NCBI GenBank assembly: GCA_037952775.1
Contig: JBANAY010000004.1
Location: 7,254,001 to 7,318,000 of the forward strand
Origin: Clonostachys chloroleuca
Taxonomy: Eukaryota; Ascomycota; Sordariomycetes; Hypocreales; Bionectriaceae
Direction of reading: 5' to 3'
DNA: 64,000 nt
The notes beneath the pieces are model-generated. The model was given only the letters and a program-made list of their open reading frames with translations. It had not been told where the DNA came from and did no database searches. Shown here piece by piece: positions 1 through 11,403 of the stretch; position 1 is the stretch's first letter, and each line of letters opens with the position of its first letter. The translations under genes and the position numbers were made by a program.

Positions 1-572
1 ATACTATTTCCATTGTCGCCTGACCATCTGCTTATCACGCTGGTCCAATACAATGTGAAGCGAGCGATAATGTACAACATGGCACTTCTTGGCCTCAGCG
101 AAACCCTGCCACCGGCCAAGCAGAGCGCTTTTCTTCTTCCTCCACTCTTGATCCCATCGCCACCAGCATTCCCTACCTCACTCTACCCGACCAGCCTCCA
201 GCTGTCTAAGGTGTATGATCCTCGCATTGCCATCGTGCCTTGCGCGGCATGCGGAATAATCTGATCCTATTTTCGGGCGCCTATGACATGGAAGCACTTG
301 CTGCTGACTTGCACGGGGGACTGTTTGAGGGTTTCCGTGATGCAGACATGTCCGGCGTGATGATATGGGGAGAACCATGGAGGCCGGCGTCATGGGAGGT
401 GACTGACGGATTCGCCCGGAAATGGGGGTTCTTGCTGGAGGGATGTTCTGATATACTAGATGCTACGAATCGATGGAGAGAGTCGCGGGGCGAGGAACCA
501 ATATGCTGGGATACGATCCCAACTCTCGAGAGATCCAAGACACAGGCTCTGACGGTGGAAAGTTGTTCATGA
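1..572 (+). CDS. DUF3425-type (bZIP-associated) regulator, C-terminal part, frameshifted
   Basis: The frame is open from the left edge of the window, so the 5' end is missing. The first part contains FPLSPDHLL and QYNVKRA, and the continuation contains MRNNLIL, IWGEPW, GFARKWGFLL and ATNRWRE. This order resembles the conserved C-terminal DUF3425 region of fungal bZIP transcription factors, which would act in the nucleus. The two halves lie in different frames. The first frame stops at about 262, and the second only makes sense from about 246 onward, so one base is missing or extra near 240-250. Stop at 570-572. Either a decaying gene or a sequence error; the bZIP part cannot be seen. Family assignment is from remembered motif patterns. 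Confidence 0.6.
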
Positions 573-907
573 TTGCGTGGCCAGTTAGTTCCGAGACCCC
601 ACAAACAGTGGACCACGTCTCACGGAGCAGATACGTGCTAGGTAACACGCCGTTTCATGCAAATCCACATCGTGATGCGTCATGATTATGATCCACCTGG
701 AGATATCCCATGTTAGTGACGTCAACGCCGGAACTGACATGCCGAAATAGCCAAGCATAGGGATCAAGCTTAATGACGGAGGGTTTTATTCCTCACTTGT
801 TGAAATCAAGGCAGGGCGTGTGGTAGACTTGTAGCATTAAAGTAAGAGTGGTCTCGTAGTTGATCTTTGTCCCAAACTCTCTTGAAAGGAGCCACAAGTC
901 AGACATC
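573..907. other. Intergenic, putative promoter of the phosphatase gene
   Basis: No coding feature recognised on either strand. It separates the end of the DUF3425 gene from the start of the acid-phosphatase-like gene and presumably holds its promoter. No clear TATA box was seen. Confidence 0.4.
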
Positions 908-2299
908 ATGACTGTCCACGGCACACTCGCTCTCTTCGCCCTGGTGGCTTTTTCATCAGCCTCTACCCTCTACTCAACCTACAATTTCAATCCGCTGCAG
1001 CATCTTGCTGGCATATCGCCTTACTTTGAGCCTCAAGATCCCCCACTCTCACCAGACACCCCCATCGGATGCACAGCAGAGCGAGCCGCCTATCTGATTC
1101 GCCATGCCGCGATATACGCAAATGACTTTGACTACGAGGAGTACATTGAGCCATTTTTGGAGAAACTCGAGAATACGACAAGCGTCGATTGGGCTAAAAT
1201 ACCACCCTTGAATTTCTTGGCCGATTGGTCTGCACCCATCTCCGAAGCCGAGTCTGAGATTCTCACTCGGGTGGGAAAACTCGAAGCGACCCAGCTCGGA
1301 GTCGACCTGGAATTCAGATATCCAAACCTACGGTTGCCCCAACGTGTCTGGACATCCTCGGCAGAGCGCACATTAAAGTCTGCACAATCTCTGGTGCGGG
1401 GCCTTGAACTTGACGATAACACTATCAACGTTGTCAATGTATCCGAGTCCGAGAGCTCAGGTGCCAACAGCCTCACTCCGTACAAGAGCTGTCCGGCCTA
1501 TTCTTCGTCGGCGGGAAGCGACGAAAGCTCCGTCTTCCAGGAGCGATATGCTAAGCCCATCCTCGCTCGTTTAAATAACCTGGCTCCGGGGTTCAACTTC
1601 ACCGTCTCAGATGTTTTCGCCATGCAGCAAATATGTGGCTATGAAACTGTTATTCGCGGTAAATCTCTGTTCTGTAGCACGGACCTCTTTACACCCGATG
1701 ACTGGCTCGGGTGGGAGTATGCGGAGGATGTCAGATACCATTACAATGTTGGGTATGGCAATAATGCAGCCGGCTATGTTGGACTCCCTTGGTTCAACGC
1801 AACAGCCAATTTACTTCTAGAGGATGGGGAGGTTGAACAGGATCTATACCTCAGCTTCACGCATAGAGAACTGCCTCCGATGGTTCTGGTGGCCATGGGC
1901 CTGTTCAACAACTCCGAATTTGGCGGCAGCGAGTCCACGATCAACAGCACAATGCCTCTGGACCGAATAAACCACGCCCGTGCGTGGAAGAGTTCGAATA
2001 TTTTACCGTTTCTCACCAACATTGCAATTGAGAGATTCAACTGTACAAATAGCTATGGATATGACGACGGCGATTACTACCGAGTTTTGGTCAACAGTTC
2101 CCCGCAGCAATTGTCTGGTTGCAATGATGGACCTGGAACCGCATGTTCAAAGAACGCTTTCCAGACTTATCTCAAGGAGAGAGTGGATCAGTTTTCGGGG
2201 TTCTCGAAGAATTGCGGGAAAGGAGATGGCAATGGGACTGAGGCGGTGTCATTCTACGAGGAACAAATATATGGGAATGGGACGCTGGTTGGGAAATAA
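908..2299 (+). CDS. Secreted histidine acid phosphatase-like protein (clade 2)
   Basis: Intronless, 463 residues from the ATG at 908, chosen because a hydrophobic signal peptide (residues about 1-19) follows directly. The fold signature of the histidine phosphatase superfamily is clear: the nucleophile motif sits at residues 65-67 as RHA within LIRHAAIYAND, where classical phytases have RHGxRxP. The C-terminal proton-donor motif, usually HD, reads THRELPP. Many N-glycosylation sequons (NTT, NVS, NFT, NAT, NNS, NST, NGT) support secretion. Classical members release phosphate from phosphomonoesters such as phytate outside the cell. Here the catalytic His is kept but the Gly and Arg of RHGxR and the Asp of HD are replaced. 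Activity may therefore be altered or lost, although I recall similar substitutions in a fungal subclade. Confidence 0.85.
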   Translation: MTVHGTLALFALVAFSSASTLYSTYNFNPLQHLAGISPYFEPQDPPLSPDTPIGCTAERAAYLIRHAAIYANDFDYEEYIEPFLEKLENTTSVDWAKIPPLNFLADWSAPISEAESEILTRVGKLEATQLGVDLEFRYPNLRLPQRVWTSSAERTLKSAQSLVRGLELDDNTINVVNVSESESSGANSLTPYKSCPAYSSSAGSDESSVFQERYAKPILARLNNLAPGFNFTVSDVFAMQQICGYETVIRGKSLFCSTDLFTPDDWLGWEYAEDVRYHYNVGYGNNAAGYVGLPWFNATANLLLEDGEVEQDLYLSFTHRELPPMVLVAMGLFNNSEFGGSESTINSTMPLDRINHARAWKSSNILPFLTNIAIERFNCTNSYGYDDGDYYRVLVNSSPQQLSGCNDGPGTACSKNAFQTYLKERVDQFSGFSKNCGKGDGNGTEAVSFYEEQIYGNGTLVGK

Positions 2300-2449
2300 G
2301 GGGCCAGCGCGGAAAAGCAGGAGTACTGATGCCTGAAATTAAGAAAGGCCATAGGTTTCATCTAATCACTCTACATGGTGTATAGGCTTCAGTTTATAGA
2401 AATGATATACGTTTTAGATTAATCATCTCCACATGAGTGTGTGTGTATC

Positions 2450-4152
2450 TCATTCGGAGTACTTATCGAGCCACATCTGCAGAATCCCCCGAGCTTTCGT
2501 AGACCACTCTGGTTCTTCAGTAAACTTCCTAGTGCGGAGATATCCAAGAACGGCACGAGCAATGTATGGGTACTGCGGTGGCATTGTGTCGACCATGTAC
2601 ATTGCCGTGCTCTGCACAGGTGTAGCCAACAATAAATCGGCAATATCAATGACCATTTTGGCCACAGTCTCCAGCGCTTCATGTGATCTTGCCAGCCACA
2701 CATCTCGTGGCTCGTATCTTGGCGCACAAATTTCTAGCTGCGTGATGATATGCCAGTGGAGGATGAACAACGTTCTGGCGCAGATGTTAATCTAGAGAAC
2801 GAGCTTTGTGATAAAGGGATCATTTTAAGGAGAGGGACATCAACTGAATGCGATGAATTGCACGACACTAACCTGATGGTTATGTTCATGGCCGAACAGT
2901 AAATTCCTGGCTCCTCTTGGCATTGTGGCATCACCAACGATAGGAACGCCTGGATATTGGTATCCAGTCTGGAAAGAAGGAGAAGCCTAGAGTCGATATC
3001 ATCAACCTCAAATGCTTTACGAACTTGATCCAAAAAGCAGGTAGCCTGCGCCATCCGACTGAATCCTCCGAGATTTGGAAAGGTAAGGCAAGAAAGTGCG
3101 ATGTTGGGTAAAGATCCATGCTCTAAGATATCAAGTTGATCGAGGACTTGAGATTCGAATGGCAACCTAGCGTCCCCGACGGGAAACACGGATAACAATG
3201 GCTGGCTATTGGTCTCCAACTCACACAAGAACGTTCTGTAATGAGAGCATCAGTGGCTTATTCCCTCTTGCCTGGGAGCAAATAACTCACCTCTCACATA
3301 TGACAATTCCCCACCAAGTGTTGGCCTCTTCTTCTTCCTGGAACAAAGATAGAGAATCAGGCTTGCGGTTGCTGATATTCTCATGAGAGCGGCGCATGTG
3401 AATTCCGGCGGCATAAGCCATCCTGACACATTGTGAGATGGTCATGAATGCATTGTACGGCTGCCCATTCATATACTCGTGCATACCGAGAAGAACCCCT
3501 GCTTGAATTAGAGGAATAGAGGGCGGGCTGCATGCTTGAACTTGAGCATAAAGAGATTTCAAGGAGAGATAAAGGGCGCGCCGCTTTTCAACGTCGGGAA
3601 TTGTTTGTGCATGGGCGTCAGTCGTCTTTGTGAAGAGAGACATGGTCAAGAGGAGCAGTGAACTGTCGGAGGAGGTTGCTCCTGACGCAGATAAGCTATT
3701 ATAAAAGGAGATCCGCGAGATGACCGGCAGCTGGTGATGAAACCCATTGAAGAATCGAGCCGTGATGTCGTCGACAAACTGTCCACTGTCACGAATGACT
3801 CTATACACTTCCGAATACACCTCTCGTCCGAACCCCTCCGCTAACTGTAGAGCATGTTTTGGATTTATGATGATACGAGCAGGCGAGGGCCATAGTGACG
3901 GCTGCTTGGAATAAGCATCCTTCTTGGTCGGCGGAGCAGCGTTTCGAGGAAACGAAGCGTCTCCATAGACACAATCCATTTGTTTGCTGTCATGTCAGTT
4001 GACGGTTTCAAACGCCGCAATCTCCGGCTGACAAACCTTATACAATATCCACAAGATGGCAAAGATTTGTCACATTTCTTCTTGCGGGTCTTGCAGAGGT
4101 TACACGCCTGCAGCGGGCGAAGTACGCGCATCCGATTGCTGTCGGCCGCCAT
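2450..4152 (-). CDS. Zn2Cys6 (C6) fungal transcription factor
   Basis: Four exons: 4152-4037, 3986-3291, 3235-2873 and 2774-2450. The three introns are 50, 55 and 98 bp, all GT-AG and phase-consistent, giving 499 residues. The N-terminus carries the binuclear zinc cluster: CNLCKTRKKKC, then CGYC, with the sixth Cys supplied across intron 1 (DCVYGD). The middle holds the fungal-specific transcription factor domain, including GIVICERTFLCELE and GDARLP. These proteins bind CGG-type half sites in the nucleus. The gene is divergent from the amidohydrolase starting 334 bp away, and the shared promoter contains phased CGG-containing repeats, so local (possibly auto-) regulation is likely. The last intron could have another acceptor, but the one chosen keeps the frame and a sensible sequence (TIRTLFILHW). 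Confidence 0.88.
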
Positions 4153-4486
4153 TGTTCATGTCAGAGGACCGTTGGCACAAGATACCGCCGGCGGTGTCGG
4201 AACTCCTACTTAATATGGCCATCCCACATCTGTGGAGCGTCGGACACTGTCGGATTCTGTCGGACATTGTCGGACGCTGACAGGGTTCGCGGCCAAACGC
4301 TGATGTCTTCTCATCAGAGACAGGGGCACAGTCAATCATGCTCAAGGGTTCAGTTAATCACACAAGTTTGCGCTTCCAGATGGATATATAAAAATGCCGG
4401 ACGTAATGGAATCAAGGAAGATGAAAAGATGATACCGACGCTAGATTTTGTCTGAAAATTGTTGAGATCAATAACAAACCTTCGAG
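4153..4486. promoter_or_regulatory. Bidirectional promoter of the C6 regulator and amidohydrolase
   Basis: This 334-bp divergent intergenic region contains four GTCGGA hexamers starting at 4239, 4249, 4259 and 4269, spaced exactly 10 bp apart. A fifth copy lies at 4196. A perfect 12-bp palindrome ACCGCCGGCGGT lies at 4184-4195. A weak TATA-like TATATAAAA sits at 4384-4392, upstream of the amidohydrolase start. CGG half sites are the usual targets of Zn2Cys6 proteins. Pairing them with the adjacent regulator is inference. Confidence 0.65.
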
Positions 4487-5859
4487 ATGGCACTCACTAC
4501 CTTTACCATCTCCGATGTTCGTATTTTCACGGGCAAGGAGGTCATAGAGATCGGCTATGTGACGGTAAAGGATGGGATCATCTCAGATGTGTCTCCTGGA
4601 TCGCCGCCTTCTGAAATCACAGACTTGGTACTCTCCCGGCCTGGTCATACTGTCATTCCTGGCTTGATAGATGCACATATGCATGCTCAGGGTAACGACC
4701 TTGCCTTGACCCAGTCCCTTCAATTCGGAGTCACGACCGTCCAGGATATGCATAATGAGACAGCAAACGTCCACAAAATGAAAAAGATCGCAGCAGCTAA
4801 GAAGGATGAAGCTTCCGACTTCAAGGCCGCAGGTGTGGCTGCTACGATCGAAGGCGGGTGGCCCATGGCAGTAGTTCTGGCCATTGATAAGAGTGAACAG
4901 GTGAGAATAAATATTACCTAGAGCCCTTCCCAACTGAGTGTGAATCTGACTCTTCTCAGACAGCTGCAGATGTTGCGACTTGGCCTAAACTCAAATCTCC
5001 CGCTGAAGCTGAAGCATATGTCGCATTCAATCTTTCGCCCGCCGGCGGCGCAGACTTCATCAAGCTGATGCACGAGTCCGGGTCCGCCGTGGGACAATCA
5101 ATTTCGAAGCCATCTCTGGATATCCAAAATGCTCTAATCAAGGCGACTCACAAAGCTGGCCGGATCGCTGTAGCGCACTGCTTCGGCCGTGCTGACACCC
5201 TGGAGATGCTTTCTCTGGGAATTGACGGACTAGCCCATACCTTCATGGATGAACCAGTCACTGAAGAAATCATCAATGAATACAAAAAGTCTGGGGCATG
5301 GTGCAACCCAACTCTAGCACTACTGGGGAGCTTCACCACAGAGGGAGAGGCACTAGCAAAACGATTTGCTAATGATGAGAGGGTGAAGGACAAGCTGGCA
5401 GCCACCGACCATGACACAATGTGTCGTTGCATGAGTTTTGCAACCGCAACCGCTTCAGTGCAGTATGCGTATGAGACTGTGCGGCGGTTGAAGGCCGAGG
5501 GGGTGCCAATCATTGTGTAAGCGAGAGGCTTGGCCTTCTGGACGATGAGATATGTGATGAGGCTGACGTTTTCTAGGGGATCCGATGCTGTTGGCCCTGG
5601 GCTGGGCACTGCATACGGAGCTACGGTCCATCAAGAGATGCATTTGCTCGTGAAGGAGTGCGGATTCTCACCGCAAGATGCAATCCGCTCTGCAACCACG
5701 TTGACGGCCAAGGTGTTTGGCTTGAAAGACCGAGGAGAAGTTGCCCAGGGTTTGAAGGCTGATCTGGTCCTAGTGGAAGGAAATCCAACGCATGATATCG
5801 ATGCTACGCTCAATATCAAGAGCGTCTGGCGTGATGGGATCTTAGCCAGGGGTTTTTGA
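4487..5859 (+). CDS. Metal-dependent amidohydrolase (imidazolonepropionase-like)
   Basis: Three exons: 4487-4900, 4960-5516 and 5577-5859 (introns 59 and 60 bp), giving 417 residues. Amidohydrolase-superfamily metal ligands appear in order: HxH in LIDAHMHAQG, a likely carboxylated Lys in GADFIKLMHE, His in VAHCFG and LAHTF, and the catalytic Asp in IVGSDAVGPG after intron 2. The C-terminal ADLVLVEGNP strand is typical of the family's beta-sandwich. The enzyme should hydrolyse an amide, cyclic amide or peptide-like bond with one or two bound metals. The substrate cannot be told from sequence. No signal peptide is seen, so it is probably cytosolic. The divergent Zn2Cys6 gene suggests pathway-specific induction. 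Confidence 0.88.
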
Positions 5860-6423
5860 GTATAGACGTTACCAACTATCGCCCTTATGAGCTGTAGGCT
5901 TTGGCACATATACCTTTCTGTCAGTCTGAGCGAACAAGTAATCAAAACATCCCGAGACGGAATCTCAAGTCTTTATCGGGATCAGCCTATTGCTTAATAG
6001 ATAGTAGGCGCTTATATTGAGGACCGAAGAGCTTGTCTTGCCAGATTAGCTCCTTAAGACACTCCTCGTTGTAGTAAGCTGTAAAGCGGCCGCCAGTGAA
6101 GGGTTTGACTCGTTTCAGTTGCCAGCGCTGTAAACTCGTTCTGTATGCCCTGCTGAGTATGGCCAAAAAGTAAGACAAGCCCCGTTAATTTGATGTCAGC
6201 TGCGAATGGAATCTATCCAGGCGTAGACTATTGATTCCAGCCCCCACTCATACATCTTTGCGGAGTAATAGGATCGGCTGATGGGCCAGAGCGGGGGAAC
6301 GTGGTCTCGGCCAAGGAAAACACCATCTCATCGTCCAAATAACGCACAAAGGTTATCATATTCCGTTAGAGGGCCATCAATCTCGCCCTCAGAGAGCGAC
6401 ATTTCTAATCCGGGCAGCCAGCC
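5860..6423. other. Intergenic; nothing recognised
   Basis: No coding potential that I can support. Apparent open frames on the minus strand here continue under the kinase pseudogene and are antisense shadows. An N-terminal regulatory domain of the kinase was looked for and not found. Confidence 0.35.
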
Positions 6424-9400
6424 ATGGATTTCGCGACCGGCCTCCCGGAGATTGTGCAGGACTCGAGGCTGGATGTCCGGTTCCCAAATGAAGGACAGCG
6501 ACAATACACCATCCACCCGCAGGCTGCCACCAGGCGGTCTTGATATGTCGAGGAGCGATGGGTCCATGAGAAAGTCCTGGGCCAAGGTGGCCACGGCTCT
6601 GTAGACTTGCAAGTCAAGGACATGGGCAGACCTGGGACACTCCAACACCGAGCAGTCAAGAAAATCAGGCTCCAGCATGGGGAAGCCCGGCAGTCAAAGA
6701 TGATTCAGCGAGAAACTGGAGGCTATCTTCAAGTTTTCTCAGGCGAGGGTATGCTACACGCTCCCATCGAGCTGCAAAAGTAAGAAGTTCTTCGCAGGCT
6801 AATATCTGGCAGTATTCTGAGCTGTTCGTCCAGTCGTTGGGTGGTTTGTCAGTGAGGGAAGGATCCATATCGCTATGGAATATCATGAACTTGGAGACCT
6901 GCAACACCTCGATGATGCCTCTCGGTGTCCAGGCAAGCGGTTGCCGGAGCATGATGTTCATGATATATCCCTTCAGGTGCTGGATGCCTTATGCCTCATG
7001 TATGAACAAGGCTTCTCTCATCGTGACCTCAAACCAGCAGTGAGTGATATCTGTAGATTCTTATGCTTCTCGATAAAAAGAAAACTGACATCTTCATCTT
7101 TAGAACATTCTAATTAAACACCAACCCTCAAACCCTTGGTGGGTCAAACTGGGCGACTTTGGAATCAGCAAGCGAGGTGGAGAAATGTCACAACTGACAA
7201 CCATCGGAGGAACCCTATCCTTCATGCCCCCAGAGCTACGTTTCCAGAGTAGCCGTCTTAGTACGCGCCCGTATGCTGCCGATATGTGGAGTTATGGTGA
7301 GACCATATACAGAATGTTCACAGGCCAACCCATGTTTGACGGGGACGCCTTACTAGACTATTGGCAAGGCCGTTCTTCTTTCCCTGACGAAGGATTGCGC
7401 CGTCTTAAGGTCAGCAATCCTGCCATAGAATTCATCAAAAAGCTGGTGGTACCCGAATCAGAGAATAGAATTTCGTCGGAGCAGGCATTGCATGATCCCT
7501 GGGTCGATGCGCCTCCCCTACAGCCGCACGAGCAATCTGAATCTACTCAAAAAGACCAAACCCTTCCTTTCCGCCCACGGCCTGTGTCCAATGAAAACTC
7601 AAACACAACTGCCACTTCAACATACTCTAATGTTTGGCCAGATGAACCTACAGCCACGGTACCACCGCTACTACAGCTAATCTATTCAAACTTCTGGTCT
7701 GGTTCTCGCTCCACGAACCCAACCTCTTATCCAGGGTCGACTCATACGGCGCACCAAACTGATCTGCCCAGCACTAACCCTTCTACGCAGAGCCGTCCGG
7801 ACTCTCAGCCATCGGCCAGCAACAGTTCAGTCCCCACGGCCCCAGGTGTATTTGGAATCCATCACCATACATTAGAGAAGTGCCGAAAGCTAAACGGTAA
7901 GGCAGAGGCAGCCTTCAAAGATGAGAACTACCAACTGGCTGAGACGATATACCGAGACGTGTGGAGAATCAAAACGCGGACGTTCAGAAGTGATCACCCC
8001 GATACAGTGGACAGCAAGATGAAACTTGCTCAGGCAATGGCAGAGCAAGGCAGCGACCAGAAGCTGATTATGTCGGAGTCAATGTTTCGAGAAGTTTGGC
8101 AGCTCAGAAAAGCTACATTGGGGAATGAACATCGCGACACGCTCCTCGCCGAGCAAAATCTAGCGAGTGCCTTGAGTTGCTTTGGCAGGGACGACGAAGC
8201 CGAGGGGATGTTCAGAGGGGTGCTTTCGGCACAAAGGAGGACATTGGGAGATAAACATGACGACACAGTCAAGACGATGGGTGGACTTGCTGACTTGCTC
8301 TTGAATGGCGAGGAGAATGACAATGAGGAAAGAGTGAATGAAACGGCTGACCTCTTTGAACAAGTTCTCAAAACTAGGTTAAGAACATTAGGAACTGAGC
8401 ATGTTGAGACGGCTTCTGCAATGCAACAGGTTTCATCTGCCTATTTAAAGCAACATTTCTTTGCCGAGGCCGAGTCTCTTTCTAAAGATGCGTTGCATAT
8501 CATACATACCAAGCACGGCAGGGATCATAAGAAAGGTTTTGGTATCATGGAGGGACTTGCTGGTACGCTTCACATGCAAGGCAAGGCTGACGAATGCGAA
8601 AGGCTCTTCCGCGAGCTTGTTGAGGTTAAAATACGCGTTATAGGTGAGGCGCAGGCCGTTGATGCGATTGACGACCTTGCAGTACATCTTAGCAGGGAAG
8701 GCAAGAAAGACGAAGCAGAGCAATCTTACAGAAAGGCTCTCTGTATTCAAAAGGATGAGGAAAAGGTTGACCAACGTACACTCGCCATCAAGGAGGCCCT
8801 AGCGATGTTGCTTTTTAGCCAGGGTAAAGAGGAAGAGGAAGCAAAAAATCTTTCTCGGGAAGTCATCGACATTCACAAAAAGGTCGATGGCGTTGAACAT
8901 CCCGCTACGCTTCATAGCATGCATATCCTTGCGAAACTCCTTTACGATGAGATCTCTGAAACAGGAGGCGAGTCGTTATGCATACTTGAACAAGTAGTTC
9001 ATCTTCGGCGGAGCACTCTAGGTTTCGAGCATGAAAATACTCTGCAGGCTACGGTCGATTTGGCTCAAGTATATTCGAAGATGAAGGATTATGAAAAGGC
9101 AGAATCAACTTATAAGGAAGTCATCAGGGTTCAAAAGAGAGAATTGGGTGCTAGACACCCCCATACGCTTGATTAATAGTCTGGCCGGTTTCCTAGCAAG
9201 AGCTGACAGTTTCCTAACAAGGACTGACCGCTTGCCCGTAGCGGAGACCATCCTGCAAGAGGTGATCGTTGGCCGTCAACAGGCATTAGGAGAATCACAC
9301 CCGCGTACAATTGAAAGCATGGAAACGCTCAGAGAGGTGCTCTCAGAACAGAGAAAGTTCATTGCTGCCACAGCTTGTGGCCGAGAAGATTATTGAAGTT

Positions 9401-10110
9401 CAAACAGTCTTGGAAAGGACCACGAAGGGACCTTGACAGCTACGCTCGCCCTTGGGCGCATATACACTCACCGAGAAGAACTTCCTGTCTCCCAAGCTCT
9501 ATATCAACGAGTCATCAAAACCATAACCAATACTTTCCACGCTGACGAAGAAATCCTACGACTTGCGTTACTGCGCCTTGTGGAGTTATTATACTTACAA
9601 GGTAAATTTGAGGAGGCTGAGGAAGAATGTGAAAACATGTTCCTACATATTGCGAACAGCGATGAGAATTTCACGATCGACCTTGATCACTTCAAGACCT
9701 CTCTTATCAGTGATCTCTGTGAGATTGGCCTTTCTCTTATAGCAAGCCAGCTCTTGAACTCGGAGATGAACGGTTGAGATTGATGAGAAAACGCTTCACA
9801 TGGTTAATCTACTCACTGATGTGATATTGCCAGCCAAGAACTATGAAGCAGCAGAATTTCCTCTATCAAGAGCCGGAAAAGAGGTAGATATGGACAGGAG
9901 TTGGAGAGCATCCCGAAACAATCTGGAGTATGCATAACCTAGGCATAGCCCTCGTCGGTCAAACCTAGAACATACTTTAAACGCAAGGAGGGGGAGATAC
10001 TCCTAGAGGATATGGTTATATTGATTAAAAGTATACTTGGAAACGGTGATTGAAGGACACTCCAGAGCATCAAGAAGCCAAGCCATAGCCGTCGTCAAGT
10101 ATAGGACCCC
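6424..10110 (+). pseudogene. Serine/threonine kinase-TPR (kinesin-light-chain-type repeat) gene, multiply disrupted
   Basis: The kinase core is recognisable piece by piece: glycine loop LGQGGHGSV and RAVKKI lysine around 6580-6663, IAMEYHELGDL near 6869, HRDLKPA before an intact intron (7040-7103), NILI, then DFGISK, GGTLSFMPPE and DMWSYGE. A Ser/Pro/Thr-rich linker leads to about ten TPR units of 42-residue type (for example TLGNEHRDTLLAEQNLAS). Lesions seen: TGA at 6541-6543, an extra A near 6713, a missing G near 6839, and frame breaks near 9170, 9365, 9410, 9777 and 9900. An intron at about 6747-6812 (GTATGC to GGCAG) still looks spliceable. A long stretch, 7104-9176, remains open, so decay may be recent or a truncated TPR protein may survive. 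Such kinases are inferred to act in fungal signalling or non-self responses. Confidence 0.8.
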
Positions 10111-10308
10111 AAGAATGACGATCTGCTCTCCCTGACCTCTTCATTTCTCGCAGAGCGGGCTATCCATATGCCACCATGCTACAGCACTCATAATTTCGCA
10201 TTTATGAGGTTTTTACATCAAATTTTGTTTTCTAAGTCAATTATAGGAAGTTGAAGCCATTATCTAGCCAGTAAGATATTTGTTTGAGTCCTTTCGTTTA
10301 GTGAACCA

Positions 10309-11403
10309 CTACGCATTATCCTTCGTTTTGCACTTATTCAGTATATCGCGCGCCCCAGCGAACGCATATTCAGCCATTGTCTCATCCCAAAGCGTATCAA
10401 TGATTGGCTTCCCCTCCGGCAGATAGACAAGTTTCGTAAACCTGCATTCATTCATGGTTAGCAAGAAGGCCAGACTTTGTCGATCGTAGCGATACTTACG
10501 GATGGATCTCCCAGTCCAAGAGGAAACAACCATGAGATTCTTTACCTTTCACCACTGCGGCATCAACATAAGTCCACGCGCCGTCGGCAGGATTACGACC
10601 AGCGATTCCCTTGTAGGTATTTAGAAAGACCCCCACAACACCTGGGACTTCTCTATGCAACTCCGATCCCTTGCACATGCCAGGCTCGACAAGGTTGAGG
10701 ATCACGTCATCCGGGTTCAGATAGTCGATCAATCTGGCAAAGAATAAGTGGCCTAACATTTTGGAGGAGAAATATCTCTCAATGGCGTCCCAAGGTTGAA
10801 TGGTGGTGTCGTCAAATGATGCAAGTAGCGGCCTTTTGTCGCGGTTCAAGAACTTCGCCATCAAGGCCGTCCCTGAGCTGACAATAGTAAGTCGACCAGG
10901 GCTATCAGAGGGTGCTCTGTCTTTGCATATGGGCAGCATGAGGATTGCAAGGAGGAACGTCGACAAGTAGTTAATCTGTATGACCTCCTCGTGGCCAGTG
11001 CTGCAGATGCCAAAATCTACTTTTACTGCCCCGGCATTGAGGATCGTAAAGTCGAGCCTCTTTAGATCTGTCTCTGCTCGCTTGCAAAAGTCCTGTATGG
11101 AGGAGTAGGAGGTCATCTCAAGTGTCCAAACCTCAACCGTTGCCGCTGGGTAATCAGCCCGCAGCCCCGCGGCTGCGGACTCCCCTTCTTGGGCGACCGG
11201 ACAGCCAGAATAAGTTTGGAGAGCTTAAGTGACAGAAGGTGACGCGCACAGTGAAGTCCTAGGCCAGTATTGCCACCTGTGATGATCGCAACTTTGCCAG
11301 TCAAATCCGTGCCTGCTGGTGCTCGTCTTATCTTGGTGCGAAAAGGGAGTTTGAAGCCACTAGGCTTGGGTTGAGGACCCATTTCCATTGATTTTGAAGA
11401 CAT
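10309..11403 (-). CDS. Short-chain dehydrogenase/reductase with one apparent frameshift
   Basis: Exons 11403-10500 and 10441-10309, intron 58 bp. SDR signatures: NAD(P)-binding TGGNTGLG near residue 40, NAG in FTILNAGAV, catalytic Ser in IVSSGTA, and YFSSK as the YxxxK motif. The best continuous protein (about 345 residues) needs a change of frame at the G run at 11182-11185 (C run on the plus strand). After LAVRSPKKG the reading must shift to continue as [14 protein letters not shown]. One G appears to be missing. Such enzymes oxidise or reduce alcohols and ketones of small metabolites. The substrate is unknown. Either a young pseudogene or a homopolymer error. Confidence 0.75.

Noticed and set aside
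6328..6961. Minus-strand open frames that read like an F-box/LRR fragment
   Set aside because: The plus strand over the same bases encodes the kinase glycine loop, the VAVK-type lysine and helix C region in order, so the minus frames are antisense shadows.
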